From: Alphaproteobacteria bacterium
GTDB lineage: Bacteria; Pseudomonadota; Alphaproteobacteria; Caulobacterales; Caulobacteraceae
DNA length: 64,000 nucleotides
NCBI GenBank assembly: GCA_018821435.1
Contig: JAHJME010000042.1
Coordinates: forward strand, 62,001 to 126,000
Direction: 5' to 3'
The notes below the pieces were generated by a model that was not told where the DNA came from, did no database searches, and was given only the letters and a program-made list of their open reading frames with translations. Shown here one piece after another: positions 8,401-16,194 of the stretch (positions are counted from its first letter, which is position 1; every line of letters begins with the position of its first letter). The translations under genes and the position numbers were made by a program.

Positions 8401-10016
8401 GCCAGCTTCCCGGCTTCAAGGTCACCGAACTGATCGCCAAGCTGCGCCACGCGACGCCCGGCGTGATGCTGATCAGCCCGCCGCCGCACCACGACATCTA
8501 TTCGATCGAGGACCTGGCCCAGCTCATCTACGACCTGAAGCAGATCAACCCGGACGCCCGGGTGACGGTGAAGCTGGTCTCGATGACCGGCATCGGCGCG
8601 ATTGCGGCGGGCGTGGCCAAGGCCAAGGCCGACGTGATCCTGATCTCCGGCAATGTCGGGGGCACCGGGGCCTCGCCGCAGACCTCGATCAAATACGCGG
8701 GCGGGCCGTGGGAAATGGGTCTCAGCGAAGCCCATCAGGTGCTGACGCTGAACAACCTGCGCCAGTTCGTGCGCCTGCGAGCGGACGGCGGCATCCGCAC
8801 CGGCCGCGACGTGGTGATCGCCGCGATGCTAGGGGCCGAGGAGTTCGGCATCGGCACCGCCAGCCTGATCGCCATGGGCTGCATCATGGTGCGCCAGTGC
8901 CATTCCAACACCTGCCCGGTGGGGGTCTGCACCCAGGACGAGGGCCTGCGCTCGAAGTTCAGCGGCACGCCGGAGAAGGTGATCAACCTCTTCACCTTCA
9001 TCGCCGAGGAGGTCCGCGAGATCCTGGCCAGGATCGGCGCGCGCACGCTGCAGGACGTCGTCGGCCGCACCGAACTGCTGATGCAGGTCAGCCGCGGCGG
9101 CGAGCACCTGGACGACCTCGACCTGAACCCGTTGCTGGTGAAGGCCGATCCCGGCGCCAACAAGCCCTACTGCACCGTCGTCGGCCGCAACGAAGTGCCC
9201 GACACCCTGGACGCCCAGATCGTCCGCGACGCCGCGCCGATGCTGGAGCGGGGCGAGAAGATGCAGCTCACCTACACGGTGCAGAACACCGCGCGCGCCA
9301 TCGGCACGCGGACGTCCTCGCACATGGTCCGCACGTTCGGCATGGACGGCCTGCAGCCGGGGCACCTGACGGTCCAGCTCAAGGGCTCGGCCGGCCAGAG
9401 CCTGGGCGCCTTCGCAGTCCAGGGCCTGCGCCTGGAAGTGACCGGCGAGGCCAACGACTACGTGGGCAAGGGGCTGTCGGGGGCCACCATCGTGATCAAG
9501 CCCGCGCCCCAGATCGCCCAGCCGCACCTGAACGCCATCATCGGCAACACGGTGCTTTACGGCGCCACCTCTGGCCGGCTGTTCGCGGCGGGACTGGCCG
9601 GCGAGCGGTTCGGCGTGCGGAACTCGGGCGCGACCGCGGTCATCGAGGGCTGCGGCGCCAATGGGCTGGAGTACATGACCGGCGGTACGGCGGTGATCCT
9701 GGGGCCGGTGGGCTTCAACTTCGCAGCCGGCATGACCGGCGGCATGGCGTTCGTCCACGATCCCGAGGCCCGCTTCCACAAGGTGCTCAACACCGAGAGC
9801 GTGGTCACGTGCCGCGTCTCCAGCCCGCACTGGCAGGGCGCGCTGAAGGCGCTGGTCGAGGAGCACCACCGCGAGACCGGTTCGGCGCTGGCCGGCGACC
9901 TGCTGCGCAACTGGGACCTGGCCCTGGAACATTTCTGGCAGATCTGCCCGAAGGAGATGGTCGGCCGCCTGGACCACGCGCTCGAGGCCGAAGAGCGGGT
10001 GCACGAACGGGCCTAG
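5472..10016 (+). CDS. gltB: Glutamate synthase (NADPH) large subunit
   Basis: A 1514-residue alpha subunit. The N-terminal class II glutaminase domain begins at Cys32 in HDACGVGL after a propeptide that should be removed. A central domain and an FMN-binding TIM-barrel domain follow, with the 3Fe-4S cysteines in CIMVRQCHSNTC near residue 1140. The C-terminal part is the glycine-rich GXGXG beta-helix (for example GGTAVILGPVGFNFAAGMTGG). It hydrolyses glutamine, channels ammonia and forms two glutamates. Length and domain order are canonical. It is translationally coupled to the VOC gene upstream and followed by a palindromic repeat. Confidence 0.98.
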   Translation: MTDDILARYERDRQRLLEANGGYDITVQHDACGVGLVCAIDGKPRREVVELAIRALKAVWHRGAVDADGKTGDGAGVLVSVPQDFFAAHVERIGHVVRPGAIAVGQIFLPRVDLGAQEAARTIVESEVLRFGFYIYGWRQVPTDTSVIGEKANATRPEIEQIMLSPPKGMDGEALERALFLCRKRIEKRVAQANIQHFYICSLSARALIYKGMFLAESIDAFYPDLTDPRFQAAVAIFHQRYSTNTFPEWRLAQPFRMLAHNGEINTIKGNVNWMKSHEIRMAASAFGDYQDDIKPVIQPGVSDSAALDNTFEVLVRAGRDAPMAKTLLIPEAWNTRSGEQMKASHRALYSYCNAVMEPWDGPAAVCATDGRWVVAGKDRNGLRPLRVAETSDGLLIVGSEAGMCRVEESRIIRKAHIEPGRMLAIDLHEGKLYDEEAILDRLADQHPYDRWLGNMVNLEEKIGPGPEPRLYGREELIRRQAAAGLTLEDLELLLAPMVEDAKEAVGSMGDDTPLAVLSDGYRPLSHFFRQNFSQVTNPPIDSLRETAVMSLKTRFKNLGNILAENETQADVFVMESPVLTTGMYDRVVEEIGEKNVAHIDCTMPIPAEESRGGDALRANLDRIRAEAEEAALRGCSTIVLSDMGTGPERVALPMVLATGGVHAWLVGKGLRSYVSIIVRAAECLDTHAFAVLIGVGATAVNAYLAQESYIDRQERGLTGDLTLRELCLNHKKAIEGGLLKIISKMGISVISSYRGGYNFEAVGLSRSLVAEFFPGMPSRISGIGLAGIEAKAVELHRKSWDPAAISLPVGGFYKARRTGEAHAFEARMIHTLQRACDTGDYAVYKRFSDGMRTLPAIQLRDLLDIRADAKPAPLEDVESVNEIRKRFLTPGMSLGALGPEAHGVLNIAMNRIGAKSVSGEGGEDRSRYQPLPNGDNPNSAVKQIASGRFGVTAEYLNQCREIEIKVSQGAKPGEGGQLPGFKVTELIAKLRHATPGVMLISPPPHHDIYSIEDLAQLIYDLKQINPDARVTVKLVSMTGIGAIAAGVAKAKADVILISGNVGGTGASPQTSIKYAGGPWEMGLSEAHQVLTLNNLRQFVRLRADGGIRTGRDVVIAAMLGAEEFGIGTASLIAMGCIMVRQCHSNTCPVGVCTQDEGLRSKFSGTPEKVINLFTFIAEEVREILARIGARTLQDVVGRTELLMQVSRGGEHLDDLDLNPLLVKADPGANKPYCTVVGRNEVPDTLDAQIVRDAAPMLERGEKMQLTYTVQNTARAIGTRTSSHMVRTFGMDGLQPGHLTVQLKGSAGQSLGAFAVQGLRLEVTGEANDYVGKGLSGATIVIKPAPQIAQPHLNAIIGNTVLYGATSGRLFAAGLAGERFGVRNSGATAVIEGCGANGLEYMTGGTAVILGPVGFNFAAGMTGGMAFVHDPEARFHKVLNTESVVTCRVSSPHWQGALKALVEEHHRETGSALAGDLLRNWDLALEHFWQICPKEMVGRLDHALEAEERVHERA

Positions 10017-10020
10017 GTCC

Positions 10021-10103
10021 GCTCTCGCTTCGCGAGCTCCCCCAAAGGGGGAGCGCCTCTAGATCCTCCCTCTCTGGGGGAGGTCCCGAAGGGGGAGGGG
10101 GTT
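10021..10103. repeat. Palindromic intergenic repeat, family 1, copy A
   Basis: Contains ctctcgcttcgcgagctc, an imperfect palindrome, then ctccccc-aaa-gggggag and a second palindromic block ending in gggggagggggtt. It is closely similar to the element at 17816-17913. It lies between the convergent 3' ends of gltB and the HTH-citrate synthase, where its hairpins may also serve as a two-way terminator. Confidence 0.75.
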
Positions 10104-11265
10104 ACATCCCCTCCGGCTCCGGCCCGACGTACCGCGCCCGCGGTCGGATCAGCGAATCCGTCTGGCCCTGCTCGATGGCATGGGCGATCCAGCCGGCGCA
10201 GCGGGCCACGCTGAACAGGGCGAAGGGCGCGTCCTGGGGCAGATCCAGCGCCTCGCAGGCGGCGATCAGGGCGTAGTCGACGTTGGGCGTCAGGCCAGTG
10301 ATCGCCTTCACCGCGCCTTGCAGCCGGGCCAGCTCGGGCGGCGGGGTGAACCGGTCCAGCAGGGCCGCGGCGCGCGGGTCACCGTCCGGATAGAGGTTGT
10401 GGCCGAAGCCCGGCAGGGCGCGGTCGTCAGTGAGCCGGCTGGCGATGGCCTCCCGCGGCCCAAGCTGCGCCGCCTCGGCCGCGAACTTCCGCACCGCCTG
10501 CGTCGCGCCACCGTGACGCGGACCTGAGAGGGTCGCCAGTCCCGCCAGCGCTGAGGCCGCCAGCGACGCTCCCGTCGACGCCGCCACCCGCGCCGAGAAC
10601 GCCGAGGCGTTCAACTCATGGTCGGCCACCAGCACCAGGATGCGGCGGATGAGGTCGGCGCCGAGACCGCCCGGCCCCTGACCCCAGGCCAGCGCCAACC
10701 GGTTGTGGATCGCGCCGCCGCCCACCTCCCCGGCGATGGCGTCGGTCAGCACGTCCAGCAGCGTCGCGGCCTCCACCGCCAGCGCCAATGCGGCCCGCCC
10801 GCGCGCTGGCGGATCGACGGCCGCCCGTTGGGCCAGGGCCAGATAGGCACGGGTCCGCATGTCGGGCCCTGTCGGCGGCTGCGGCCGCTCCGTCCGCTTC
10901 AGCGCCGCCCCGTGGCCGCCGCGCAGCAGCCGGCCCACCGACTCCAGCGTCTCGGTCTCGGCCAGCCGGATCGCGTCGCGGCCTCGGTAAAACAGCCGCC
11001 CGCCGCTGACGGTGGTGATGGCGGACGACAGCACCGGTTCGCCCCAGGAGATCGCGCCGGTGGCCACATCGGATATCTTGCGGCTGCGGGATTTGCGCTC
11101 GGTCAGGGCGGCGATATCGGCGGCGCGATAGAGGCTGCGACGCGGGTCGCCGGGATCCGGGCGGACGCTGACCCGGCCCCGGCTGACGTAGGCGTACAGC
11201 GTCTGCGGGCGGACGCCCAAACGCGCTTGAGCTTCCTCGGCGGCGATCCAGTCGGTCTGCGACAT
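10102..11265 (-). CDS. Citrate synthase family protein with N-terminal HTH domain
   Basis: A 387-residue protein in two parts. Residues 1-60 resemble a MerR/excisionase-type helix-turn-helix (EEAQARLGVRPQTLYAYVSR followed by a YRAADIAAL wing). The rest is a citrate synthase fold with all three catalytic residues: His in GPRHGGA, His in PGFGHNLY and Asp in LTPNVDYAL. It therefore could both bind DNA and make citrate or methylcitrate, but neither is proven. A second citrate synthase is divergently transcribed 94 bp away, across a palindrome 18 bases before this start codon. Such HTH fusions recur in Alphaproteobacteria but I know of no established role. Confidence 0.85.
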   Translation of the reverse strand: MSQTDWIAAEEAQARLGVRPQTLYAYVSRGRVSVRPDPGDPRRSLYRAADIAALTERKSRSRKISDVATGAISWGEPVLSSAITTVSGGRLFYRGRDAIRLAETETLESVGRLLRGGHGAALKRTERPQPPTGPDMRTRAYLALAQRAAVDPPARGRAALALAVEAATLLDVLTDAIAGEVGGGAIHNRLALAWGQGPGGLGADLIRRILVLVADHELNASAFSARVAASTGASLAASALAGLATLSGPRHGGATQAVRKFAAEAAQLGPREAIASRLTDDRALPGFGHNLYPDGDPRAAALLDRFTPPPELARLQGAVKAITGLTPNVDYALIAACEALDLPQDAPFALFSVARCAGWIAHAIEQGQTDSLIRPRARYVGPEPEGM

Positions 11266-11282
11266 CTGATGCGTTCTATATA

Positions 11283-11299
11283 TTGATCATATTGATCAA
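11283..11299. promoter_or_regulatory. Palindromic operator between the citrate synthase genes
   Basis: Perfect 7-bp arms with a 3-bp spacer: TTGATCA-TAT-TGATCAA. A further related half site (ATTGACG) follows at 11302-11308. The stretch is strikingly AT-rich for this genome and sits in the 94-bp divergent promoter region. Its two-fold symmetry suits a dimeric HTH protein; the HTH-citrate synthase itself is the obvious candidate (inference). Confidence 0.6.
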
Positions 11300-11359
11300 G
11301 ATTGACGATGAGACTGTGAAGGCATTTCTGAGGTCCAGCAAGAGATTTGGAGACCCGAA

Positions 11360-12433
11360 ATGTCCGATGGATTGGAAGGCGTCGTCGCCGCCGAAACCGT
11401 GCTCAGCGAAGTGGATGGCGCCGCCGGCGTGCTGATCATTCGCGGTCACTCGCTGGACGAACTGGCCGGACGCACGACCTATGAGGAGGTCGTGGCCCTG
11501 TTGTTCGGCGGCTTCTATCCCGACCTGCCGGCAGATCTCCCCGCGGCCCTGGGCGCCGCCCGCGCCGAGGTGTTCGCCGAGGTCTCGGCCCTGGACACCG
11601 GCCTGCTGGACCGCACGCCCATCGAGGCCATGCGCGCCCTGACCGCCCGCGTCGCCGACGGTGACGACATGCAAACGGCGCTGCGCCTGCTGGCCGCGCC
11701 GGCGGTGTTCACCGCGGCCGTGGTCCGCGCCCAGGCCGGCGAGGCGCCGGTGGCGCCCGACCCATCGCTCAGCCATGCCGCCGACATCCTGCGGATGCTG
11801 CGCGGCGCGCCCGCCTCGAAGGCCGAGGCCGACGCGCTGGACACCTATCTGGTCACGGTGGCCGACCACGGCCTGAACGCCTCGACGTTCGCCGCCCGCG
11901 TCGTCGCCTCGACGCGCGCCGGCCTGGGCTCGGCGGTCCTGGCGGGCATCAGCGCCTTGAAGGGCCCGCTGCACGGCGGCGCGCCTGGTCCGGTGATCGA
12001 GATGCTGGACGAGATCGGCGAGCCGGCGAACGCACGGGCCTGGATCGAGGCGGCCCTGGCCCGCGGCGACCGGCTGATGGGCTTCGGCCACCGCATCTAC
12101 AAGGTGCGCGACCCCCGGGCCGACGCGCTGAAGACCGCCGTCCGCTGGCTGGACGCGCGCCAGGGCCGGCTGGAGTTCGCCGAGGCCGTCGAGGCCGCCG
12201 CCCTGTCCATCCTGCGCGAGCACAAGCCGAACCGGTCGCTTGAGACCAACGTGGAGTTCTACACCGCCCTCCTGCTGGAGGCCCTCCACTTCCCGCCCAG
12301 CGCCTTCACCTGCGTCTTCGCCATGGGCCGCGTCGCCGGCTGGCTGGCCCATGCCCGCGAGCAGTTGGCCGGCGGCCGCCTGATCCGCCCGGCGTCGATC
12401 TATGTCGGCCCGATGCCGAAGAAGGCGGCCTGA
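11360..12433 (+). CDS. Citrate/2-methylcitrate synthase family protein
   Basis: A 357-residue citrate synthase-fold enzyme, shorter than hexameric GltA (about 430) and in the range of type I dimeric citrate or methylcitrate synthases. The two histidine motifs are present (GPLHGGA and LMGFGHRIYKVRDPRA). The third motif reads ETNVEFYTALLL, so the catalytic Asp of NVDFY is Glu, a pattern I associate with citrate synthase 2-type paralogues. No prpB or prpD genes adjoin it, so a methylcitrate role is not supported by context. It is divergent from the HTH-fused paralogue. Confidence 0.85.
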   Translation: MSDGLEGVVAAETVLSEVDGAAGVLIIRGHSLDELAGRTTYEEVVALLFGGFYPDLPADLPAALGAARAEVFAEVSALDTGLLDRTPIEAMRALTARVADGDDMQTALRLLAAPAVFTAAVVRAQAGEAPVAPDPSLSHAADILRMLRGAPASKAEADALDTYLVTVADHGLNASTFAARVVASTRAGLGSAVLAGISALKGPLHGGAPGPVIEMLDEIGEPANARAWIEAALARGDRLMGFGHRIYKVRDPRADALKTAVRWLDARQGRLEFAEAVEAAALSILREHKPNRSLETNVEFYTALLLEALHFPPSAFTCVFAMGRVAGWLAHAREQLAGGRLIRPASIYVGPMPKKAA

Positions 12434-12445
12434 GCCTTGCGAGTC

Positions 12446-12479
12446 GTTAGCGCTGGCGGCGCGCGTCGCCGGCGCTAAC
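12446..12479 (+). terminator. Strong hairpin between citrate synthase and CDF gene
   Basis: An inverted repeat GTTAGCGCTGGCG ... CGCCGGCGCTAAC forms a 13-bp stem with one G-T pair and an 8-base loop. It lies 12 bases after the citrate synthase stop and two bases before the Shine-Dalgarno sequence of the next gene. There is no U run, so it may be a terminator-like stop, an attenuator or an mRNA-stabilising structure. Confidence 0.5.
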
Positions 12480-12488
12480 TAGGGAGGT

Positions 12489-13442
12489 ATGTCCTCCACC
12501 CGCATCACCCCGACGGAGACCGCGGCGCTCACCCGGCAGGTGACGTTGTTGTCGGTGGCGACGGCGACCGTCCTGGTGACCATCAAGGCGGCGGCCTGGC
12601 TGGCGTCGGACTCGACGGCGATGCTGGCGTCGATGGCCGACTCCGGCCTCGACCTCGTCGCGTCCTTAGCCACCGCCTTCGCCGTGCGGTACGCGGTCGC
12701 CCCGCCGGACGCCGAGCATCGGTACGGCCACGGCAAGGCCGAGGCGTTCGCCAGCCTGATCCAGGCGGGCCTGGTGTTCGCCTCCGCCGCGCTCATCGCC
12801 CGGGAGGCGGTGGGCGACTTCCTGACGCCCCACCCTCTGAAAGCGGAAGGCTGGGCGGTCGCGGTGATGGCGATCTCGACGGTTCTGACCGGCCTGCTGC
12901 TGACGGCGCAGACGCGGGTGCTGCGGCGGACGGCCTCGGTCGCGGTCTCAGGCGACCGGGCGCACTACGCGTCGGACCTGGCGTCCAACGTCATCGCGCT
13001 GATCGGCATCGCCGCCTCGGCCTGGCTCGGGGTGAATGGTCTGGACGCCGCGGCCGCGATGGCGATCGCCGCGCTGCTGCTCTGGAGCGCCGTGGGCGTG
13101 TTCCGCGAAGCGGCCAATCAACTCATGGACCGCGAATTGCCGGACAACGAGCGGGCAGAGATCGTCGCGCTGGCCAGCGCCGACCCGCGCCTGACCGATA
13201 TCCACCAACTCCGCACCCGCGCCTCGGGCCCTTACGTGCACATCCAGATGCACGCGGCCCTGGATCCCGACCTGACGCTGGAGGCCGCGCACGAGGTGAT
13301 CGTCGCCGCCGAGAAGCGGATCCTGGAGGTCTTCCCGGCCGCCGACATCATCATCCACGCCGACCCGCGCGGCCGGGCCGAACCGCACGGTGGCGCGTTT
13401 GCTGAATCCACAGGTTCCGTGGCCCACAAGCAAACGCAGTAA
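12489..13442 (+). CDS. Cation diffusion facilitator (CDF) family transporter
   Basis: A 317-residue FieF-like antiporter that should export Zn2+, Fe2+ or a similar divalent metal from the cytoplasm in exchange for protons. The metal-site aspartates appear in SMADSGLDLVAS and the partner His/Asp pair in HYASDLASN, matching the D-x3-D and H-x3-D site of FieF. The C-terminal cytoplasmic domain (RTRASGPYVHIQMHAALDP) is the usual ferredoxin-like metal-sensing domain. The GGGAGGT ribosome binding site directly abuts this ATG, which is unusually close; a start a few codons downstream is possible. Confidence 0.9.
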   Translation: MSSTRITPTETAALTRQVTLLSVATATVLVTIKAAAWLASDSTAMLASMADSGLDLVASLATAFAVRYAVAPPDAEHRYGHGKAEAFASLIQAGLVFASAALIAREAVGDFLTPHPLKAEGWAVAVMAISTVLTGLLLTAQTRVLRRTASVAVSGDRAHYASDLASNVIALIGIAASAWLGVNGLDAAAAMAIAALLLWSAVGVFREAANQLMDRELPDNERAEIVALASADPRLTDIHQLRTRASGPYVHIQMHAALDPDLTLEAAHEVIVAAEKRILEVFPAADIIIHADPRGRAEPHGGAFAESTGSVAHKQTQ

Positions 13443-13522
13443 ACGCCCCCTTAAGATGCTCGGCGTCTTTTGGGATTTCATTGATTCGCCTACGAGGCGC
13501 GGCCCTTCCCGTACATGCTCCC

Positions 13523-14212
13523 ATGACCGTCGAACGCATCCTCCACCACTTCCCGCTCGACCCCGGCTCTCGCCAGGTGCGCCTGGTGCTGGGCGAAAAG
13601 CGGCTGCCGTTCACGGACGTCTCGGTGCGTTACTGGGAGCGCCCGCGCGAACTGACCAAGATGAACCCGTCGGGCATGGTGCCGGTTCTGGTGGAGACCA
13701 CCGCGGGCAAGCCGCCGCTGGTGCTGTGCGAACCCCGCGCGATCATCGACCACCTGGACGAGACCCACCCGGACACCCCGCTGCTGGCCCCCGACCCCGT
13801 CGAGCGGGCCGAGGCGCGGCGGCTGATCAGCTGGTTCGACGGCAAGTTCGCCTTCGAGGCTGGCGGCTACATCCTGCACGAGAAGATCGAGAAGCGGCTG
13901 CTGGGCCTCGGCGCGCCGGAACTGGCGAACCTGCGTCAGGGCAAGGATGCCCTGAAGAACCACCTCTTCATGCTGGACGATCTGCTACAGGCCCGCGAAT
14001 GGCTGGCCGGCAAGCGCCTGTCCCTGGCCGACTTCGCCGCCGCCGCGCATTTCTCGGTGATCGACTATTTCGGCGACATGCCGTGGCGGGAGTTCCCCGC
14101 CGTGAAGACCTGGTACATGAAGATGAAGTCCCGGCCCTGCTTCCGGCCGCTCCTCAACGACCGCTGGCCGGGCCTGCACCCCGCCGGACACTATGACGAT
14201 CTCGACTTCTGA
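13523..14212 (+). CDS. Glutathione S-transferase family protein
   Basis: A 229-residue protein with an N-terminal thioredoxin-like domain (ILHHFPLDPGSRQVRLVLGEK, then NPSGMVPVL carrying the cis-Pro and CEPRAIIDHLDE) and a C-terminal helical domain (LSLADFAAAAHFSVIDYF). Such enzymes conjugate or reduce substrates with glutathione; no substrate is predicted. I chose the ATG at 13523 because the domain starts there; an upstream ATG at 13481 would add 14 unrelated residues. It overlaps queG by 20 bp, so the two are an operon. Confidence 0.85.
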   Translation: MTVERILHHFPLDPGSRQVRLVLGEKRLPFTDVSVRYWERPRELTKMNPSGMVPVLVETTAGKPPLVLCEPRAIIDHLDETHPDTPLLAPDPVERAEARRLISWFDGKFAFEAGGYILHEKIEKRLLGLGAPELANLRQGKDALKNHLFMLDDLLQAREWLAGKRLSLADFAAAAHFSVIDYFGDMPWREFPAVKTWYMKMKSRPCFRPLLNDRWPGLHPAGHYDDLDF

Positions 14213-15329
14213 CACCGCTGAAGCCTTGATCCGCGCCGAGGCCCTGGCCCTCGGCTTCGACCTCTGCCGCTTCACCGATATCGACGAGGCTTGGCCGGCG
14301 GCCGGTCGCCTGTTCGAATTCGTCGATGCCGGGCGTCACGGCGAGATGGGCTGGATGGCCGAGACCGCCGAACGGCGGAAGCATCCGCGCGCCATGTGGG
14401 ACGGCGCCCGGTCGGCCGTCATGCTGGGCGTGAACTACGGCCCGGACCGCGATCCGCTTGAGATCCTGGCGCAGCCGGCCAAGGGCGCGATCAGCGTCTA
14501 TGCCCAGGGCGACGACTATCACGAGGTGATCAAGGCGCGGCTCAAGACCCTGGCCCGCTGGATGGTGGGCAAGCTGGGTGGCGAGCTGAAGGTGTTCGTC
14601 GATACCGCGCCCCTGCTGGAAAAGCCGCTGGCCGAGCGCGCCGGCCTGGGCTGGCAGGGCAAGCACACCAATCTGGTCAGCCGCGAGTTCGGCTCCTGGC
14701 TGTTCCTGGGCTCGATCCTGACCACGCTCGAGCTTGAGCCCGACGCGCAGGACGCCGGCGGGTGCGGGACCTGCCAAGCCTGCCTGGACATCTGCCCGAC
14801 CAAAGCCTTCCCGGCCCCCTACCAGCTGGATGCCCGGCGCTGCATCTCGTACCTGACCATCGAGCTGAAAGGGCCGATCCCGCGGGAGTTCCGTTCCCTG
14901 CTGGGCAACCGGATCTACGGCTGCGACGACTGCCTCGCCGTCTGCCCCTGGAACAAGTTCGCCCAGAGCGGCCGCGAGCAGAAGCTGGCGGCCCGCGAGG
15001 CGCTGACCGCGCCGTCGCTCAGCGATCTCGCGCGCCTGGACGATCCGGCCTTCCGCACCCTGTTCTCCAAGAGCCCGGTCAAGCGCATCGGCCGCGACCA
15101 CTTCGTCCGCAACGTGCTCTACGCAATCGGCAATTCCGGCGACCCCGACCTGGCGCCGGAGGGCACGCGGTTGCTGGGCGACACATCGCCCGTTGTCCGT
15201 GGGGCGGCGGTCTGGGCCTTGTCGCGATTGCTGGACGCGGACGCCTTCGAAACATCGCGGATGACGTTTTGTCGGGGCGAGACCGATCCGGACGTCCTTG
15301 GGGAATGGTCGACCCGCGAGGGACCCTGA
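14193..15329 (+). CDS. queG: Epoxyqueuosine reductase QueG
   Basis: A 378-residue cobalamin-dependent iron-sulfur enzyme of the last step of queuosine synthesis, reducing epoxyqueuosine in tRNA anticodon loops. Two [4Fe-4S] ferredoxin motifs are clear: CGTCQACLDICPTKAF near residues 190-205 and GCDDCLAVCPWNKFA from about 243. The N-terminal part (GARSAVMLGVNY and the GWQGKHTN segment) matches the B12-binding domain, and a short HEAT-like C-terminus ends the protein. It overlaps the upstream GST gene. No other que genes are in the window. Confidence 0.95.
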   Translation: MTISTSDTAEALIRAEALALGFDLCRFTDIDEAWPAAGRLFEFVDAGRHGEMGWMAETAERRKHPRAMWDGARSAVMLGVNYGPDRDPLEILAQPAKGAISVYAQGDDYHEVIKARLKTLARWMVGKLGGELKVFVDTAPLLEKPLAERAGLGWQGKHTNLVSREFGSWLFLGSILTTLELEPDAQDAGGCGTCQACLDICPTKAFPAPYQLDARRCISYLTIELKGPIPREFRSLLGNRIYGCDDCLAVCPWNKFAQSGREQKLAAREALTAPSLSDLARLDDPAFRTLFSKSPVKRIGRDHFVRNVLYAIGNSGDPDLAPEGTRLLGDTSPVVRGAAVWALSRLLDADAFETSRMTFCRGETDPDVLGEWSTREGP

Positions 15330-15357
15330 AACGGGGGTGACCGTTAGGAGGTTCAGA

Positions 15358-16071
15358 ATGGGAGACAACGTCATGGCCACCTTGCAGCCCGCCGAAGCGA
15401 TGGTGCGGAAGAACGCCTCGCGTCAGCCCAACGAAAGCCCCGAGTACCGCAAGGCGCGCGACGCCCTGCTGGTCGAGGAGATCGAACTGCGCCGCCAGAT
15501 CGAGCGGGTCGCCGCCCAGCGCCGCGCCCTGCCCCCCGGCGGCGAAATCACGGCCGACTACAGGTTCATGGGCGAGAACGGCGCGGCCGGGCTGGCCGAC
15601 ATGTTCGGCGATAAGGACACCCTGGTCGTCTACAGCTGGATGTTCGGACCCGAGCGCGAGCGACCCTGTCCGATGTGCACCAACCTGCTGAACGCCTGGG
15701 CCGGCGTCGCCGCCGACATCCGCCAGCGCGTGGCCCTGGCCGTCGTGGGCCGTTCGCCGATCGCGCGACAGGTGGCGTTCAAGGTCGAGCGCGGCTGGAA
15801 GGACCTGCCGTTCTACGCCGACCTGGACGACGCGTTCAGCCGCGACTTCCAGGCCACCGATGCAGCGGGCAAGGCCGACAATCCCGGCCTCAACGTCTTC
15901 ACTCGCAAGGACGGGACGATCCGCCACTTCTACAGCGGCGAGATGGGCGGCGAGACCGCCGATCCCGGCCAGGACCCGCGCGGCGCGCCGGATGCCTCGC
16001 CGCTATGGACCGTGCTGGACCTGACGCCCGAGGGCCGGGGCGCGGACTGGTATCCGAAGCTCAGTTATTGA
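15358..16071 (+). CDS. DUF899 family thioredoxin-like protein
   Basis: A 237-residue protein of the DUF899 (AhpC/TSA-related) family. Typical family segments are LVVYSWMFGPERERPCPMC, with the CPMC pair near residues 104-107, and DLPFYADLDDAFSRDF and NVFTRKDGTIRHFYSGE. The biochemical role of the family is unknown; the fold suggests a redox function. The ATG at 15358 is preceded by a good AGGAGG site at about eight bases. An ATG five codons later is an alternative. A 122-base spacer follows before the convergent rfbC stop; it holds only a small gcgcga/tcgcgc hairpin that I can see. Confidence 0.85.
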   Translation: MGDNVMATLQPAEAMVRKNASRQPNESPEYRKARDALLVEEIELRRQIERVAAQRRALPPGGEITADYRFMGENGAAGLADMFGDKDTLVVYSWMFGPERERPCPMCTNLLNAWAGVAADIRQRVALAVVGRSPIARQVAFKVERGWKDLPFYADLDDAFSRDFQATDAAGKADNPGLNVFTRKDGTIRHFYSGEMGGETADPGQDPRGAPDASPLWTVLDLTPEGRGADWYPKLSY

Positions 16072-16194
16072 GGGCATTAGGCGCGAGGTAATCGCGCCGC
16101 TCCCGCGACGGCTCACCCTCCAGGGAGAGCTGCCGTTCCGAGGAGCGCAAATGTCCACCTAAGCCATCGCCGACCTGACGCTGGCGGACGCGCC

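Noticed and set aside
7520..10276. Very long open frame of 918 codons overlapping gltB
   Set aside because: It runs in another frame of gltB and is rich in Arg, Gly, Pro and Ala as expected from GC-rich third positions; no domain is visible and gltB is certain.
16072..16194. Small gene between the DUF899 protein and rfbC
   Set aside because: No frame with a ribosome binding site and plausible protein; the spacer shows only a short gcgcga/tcgcgc hairpin.
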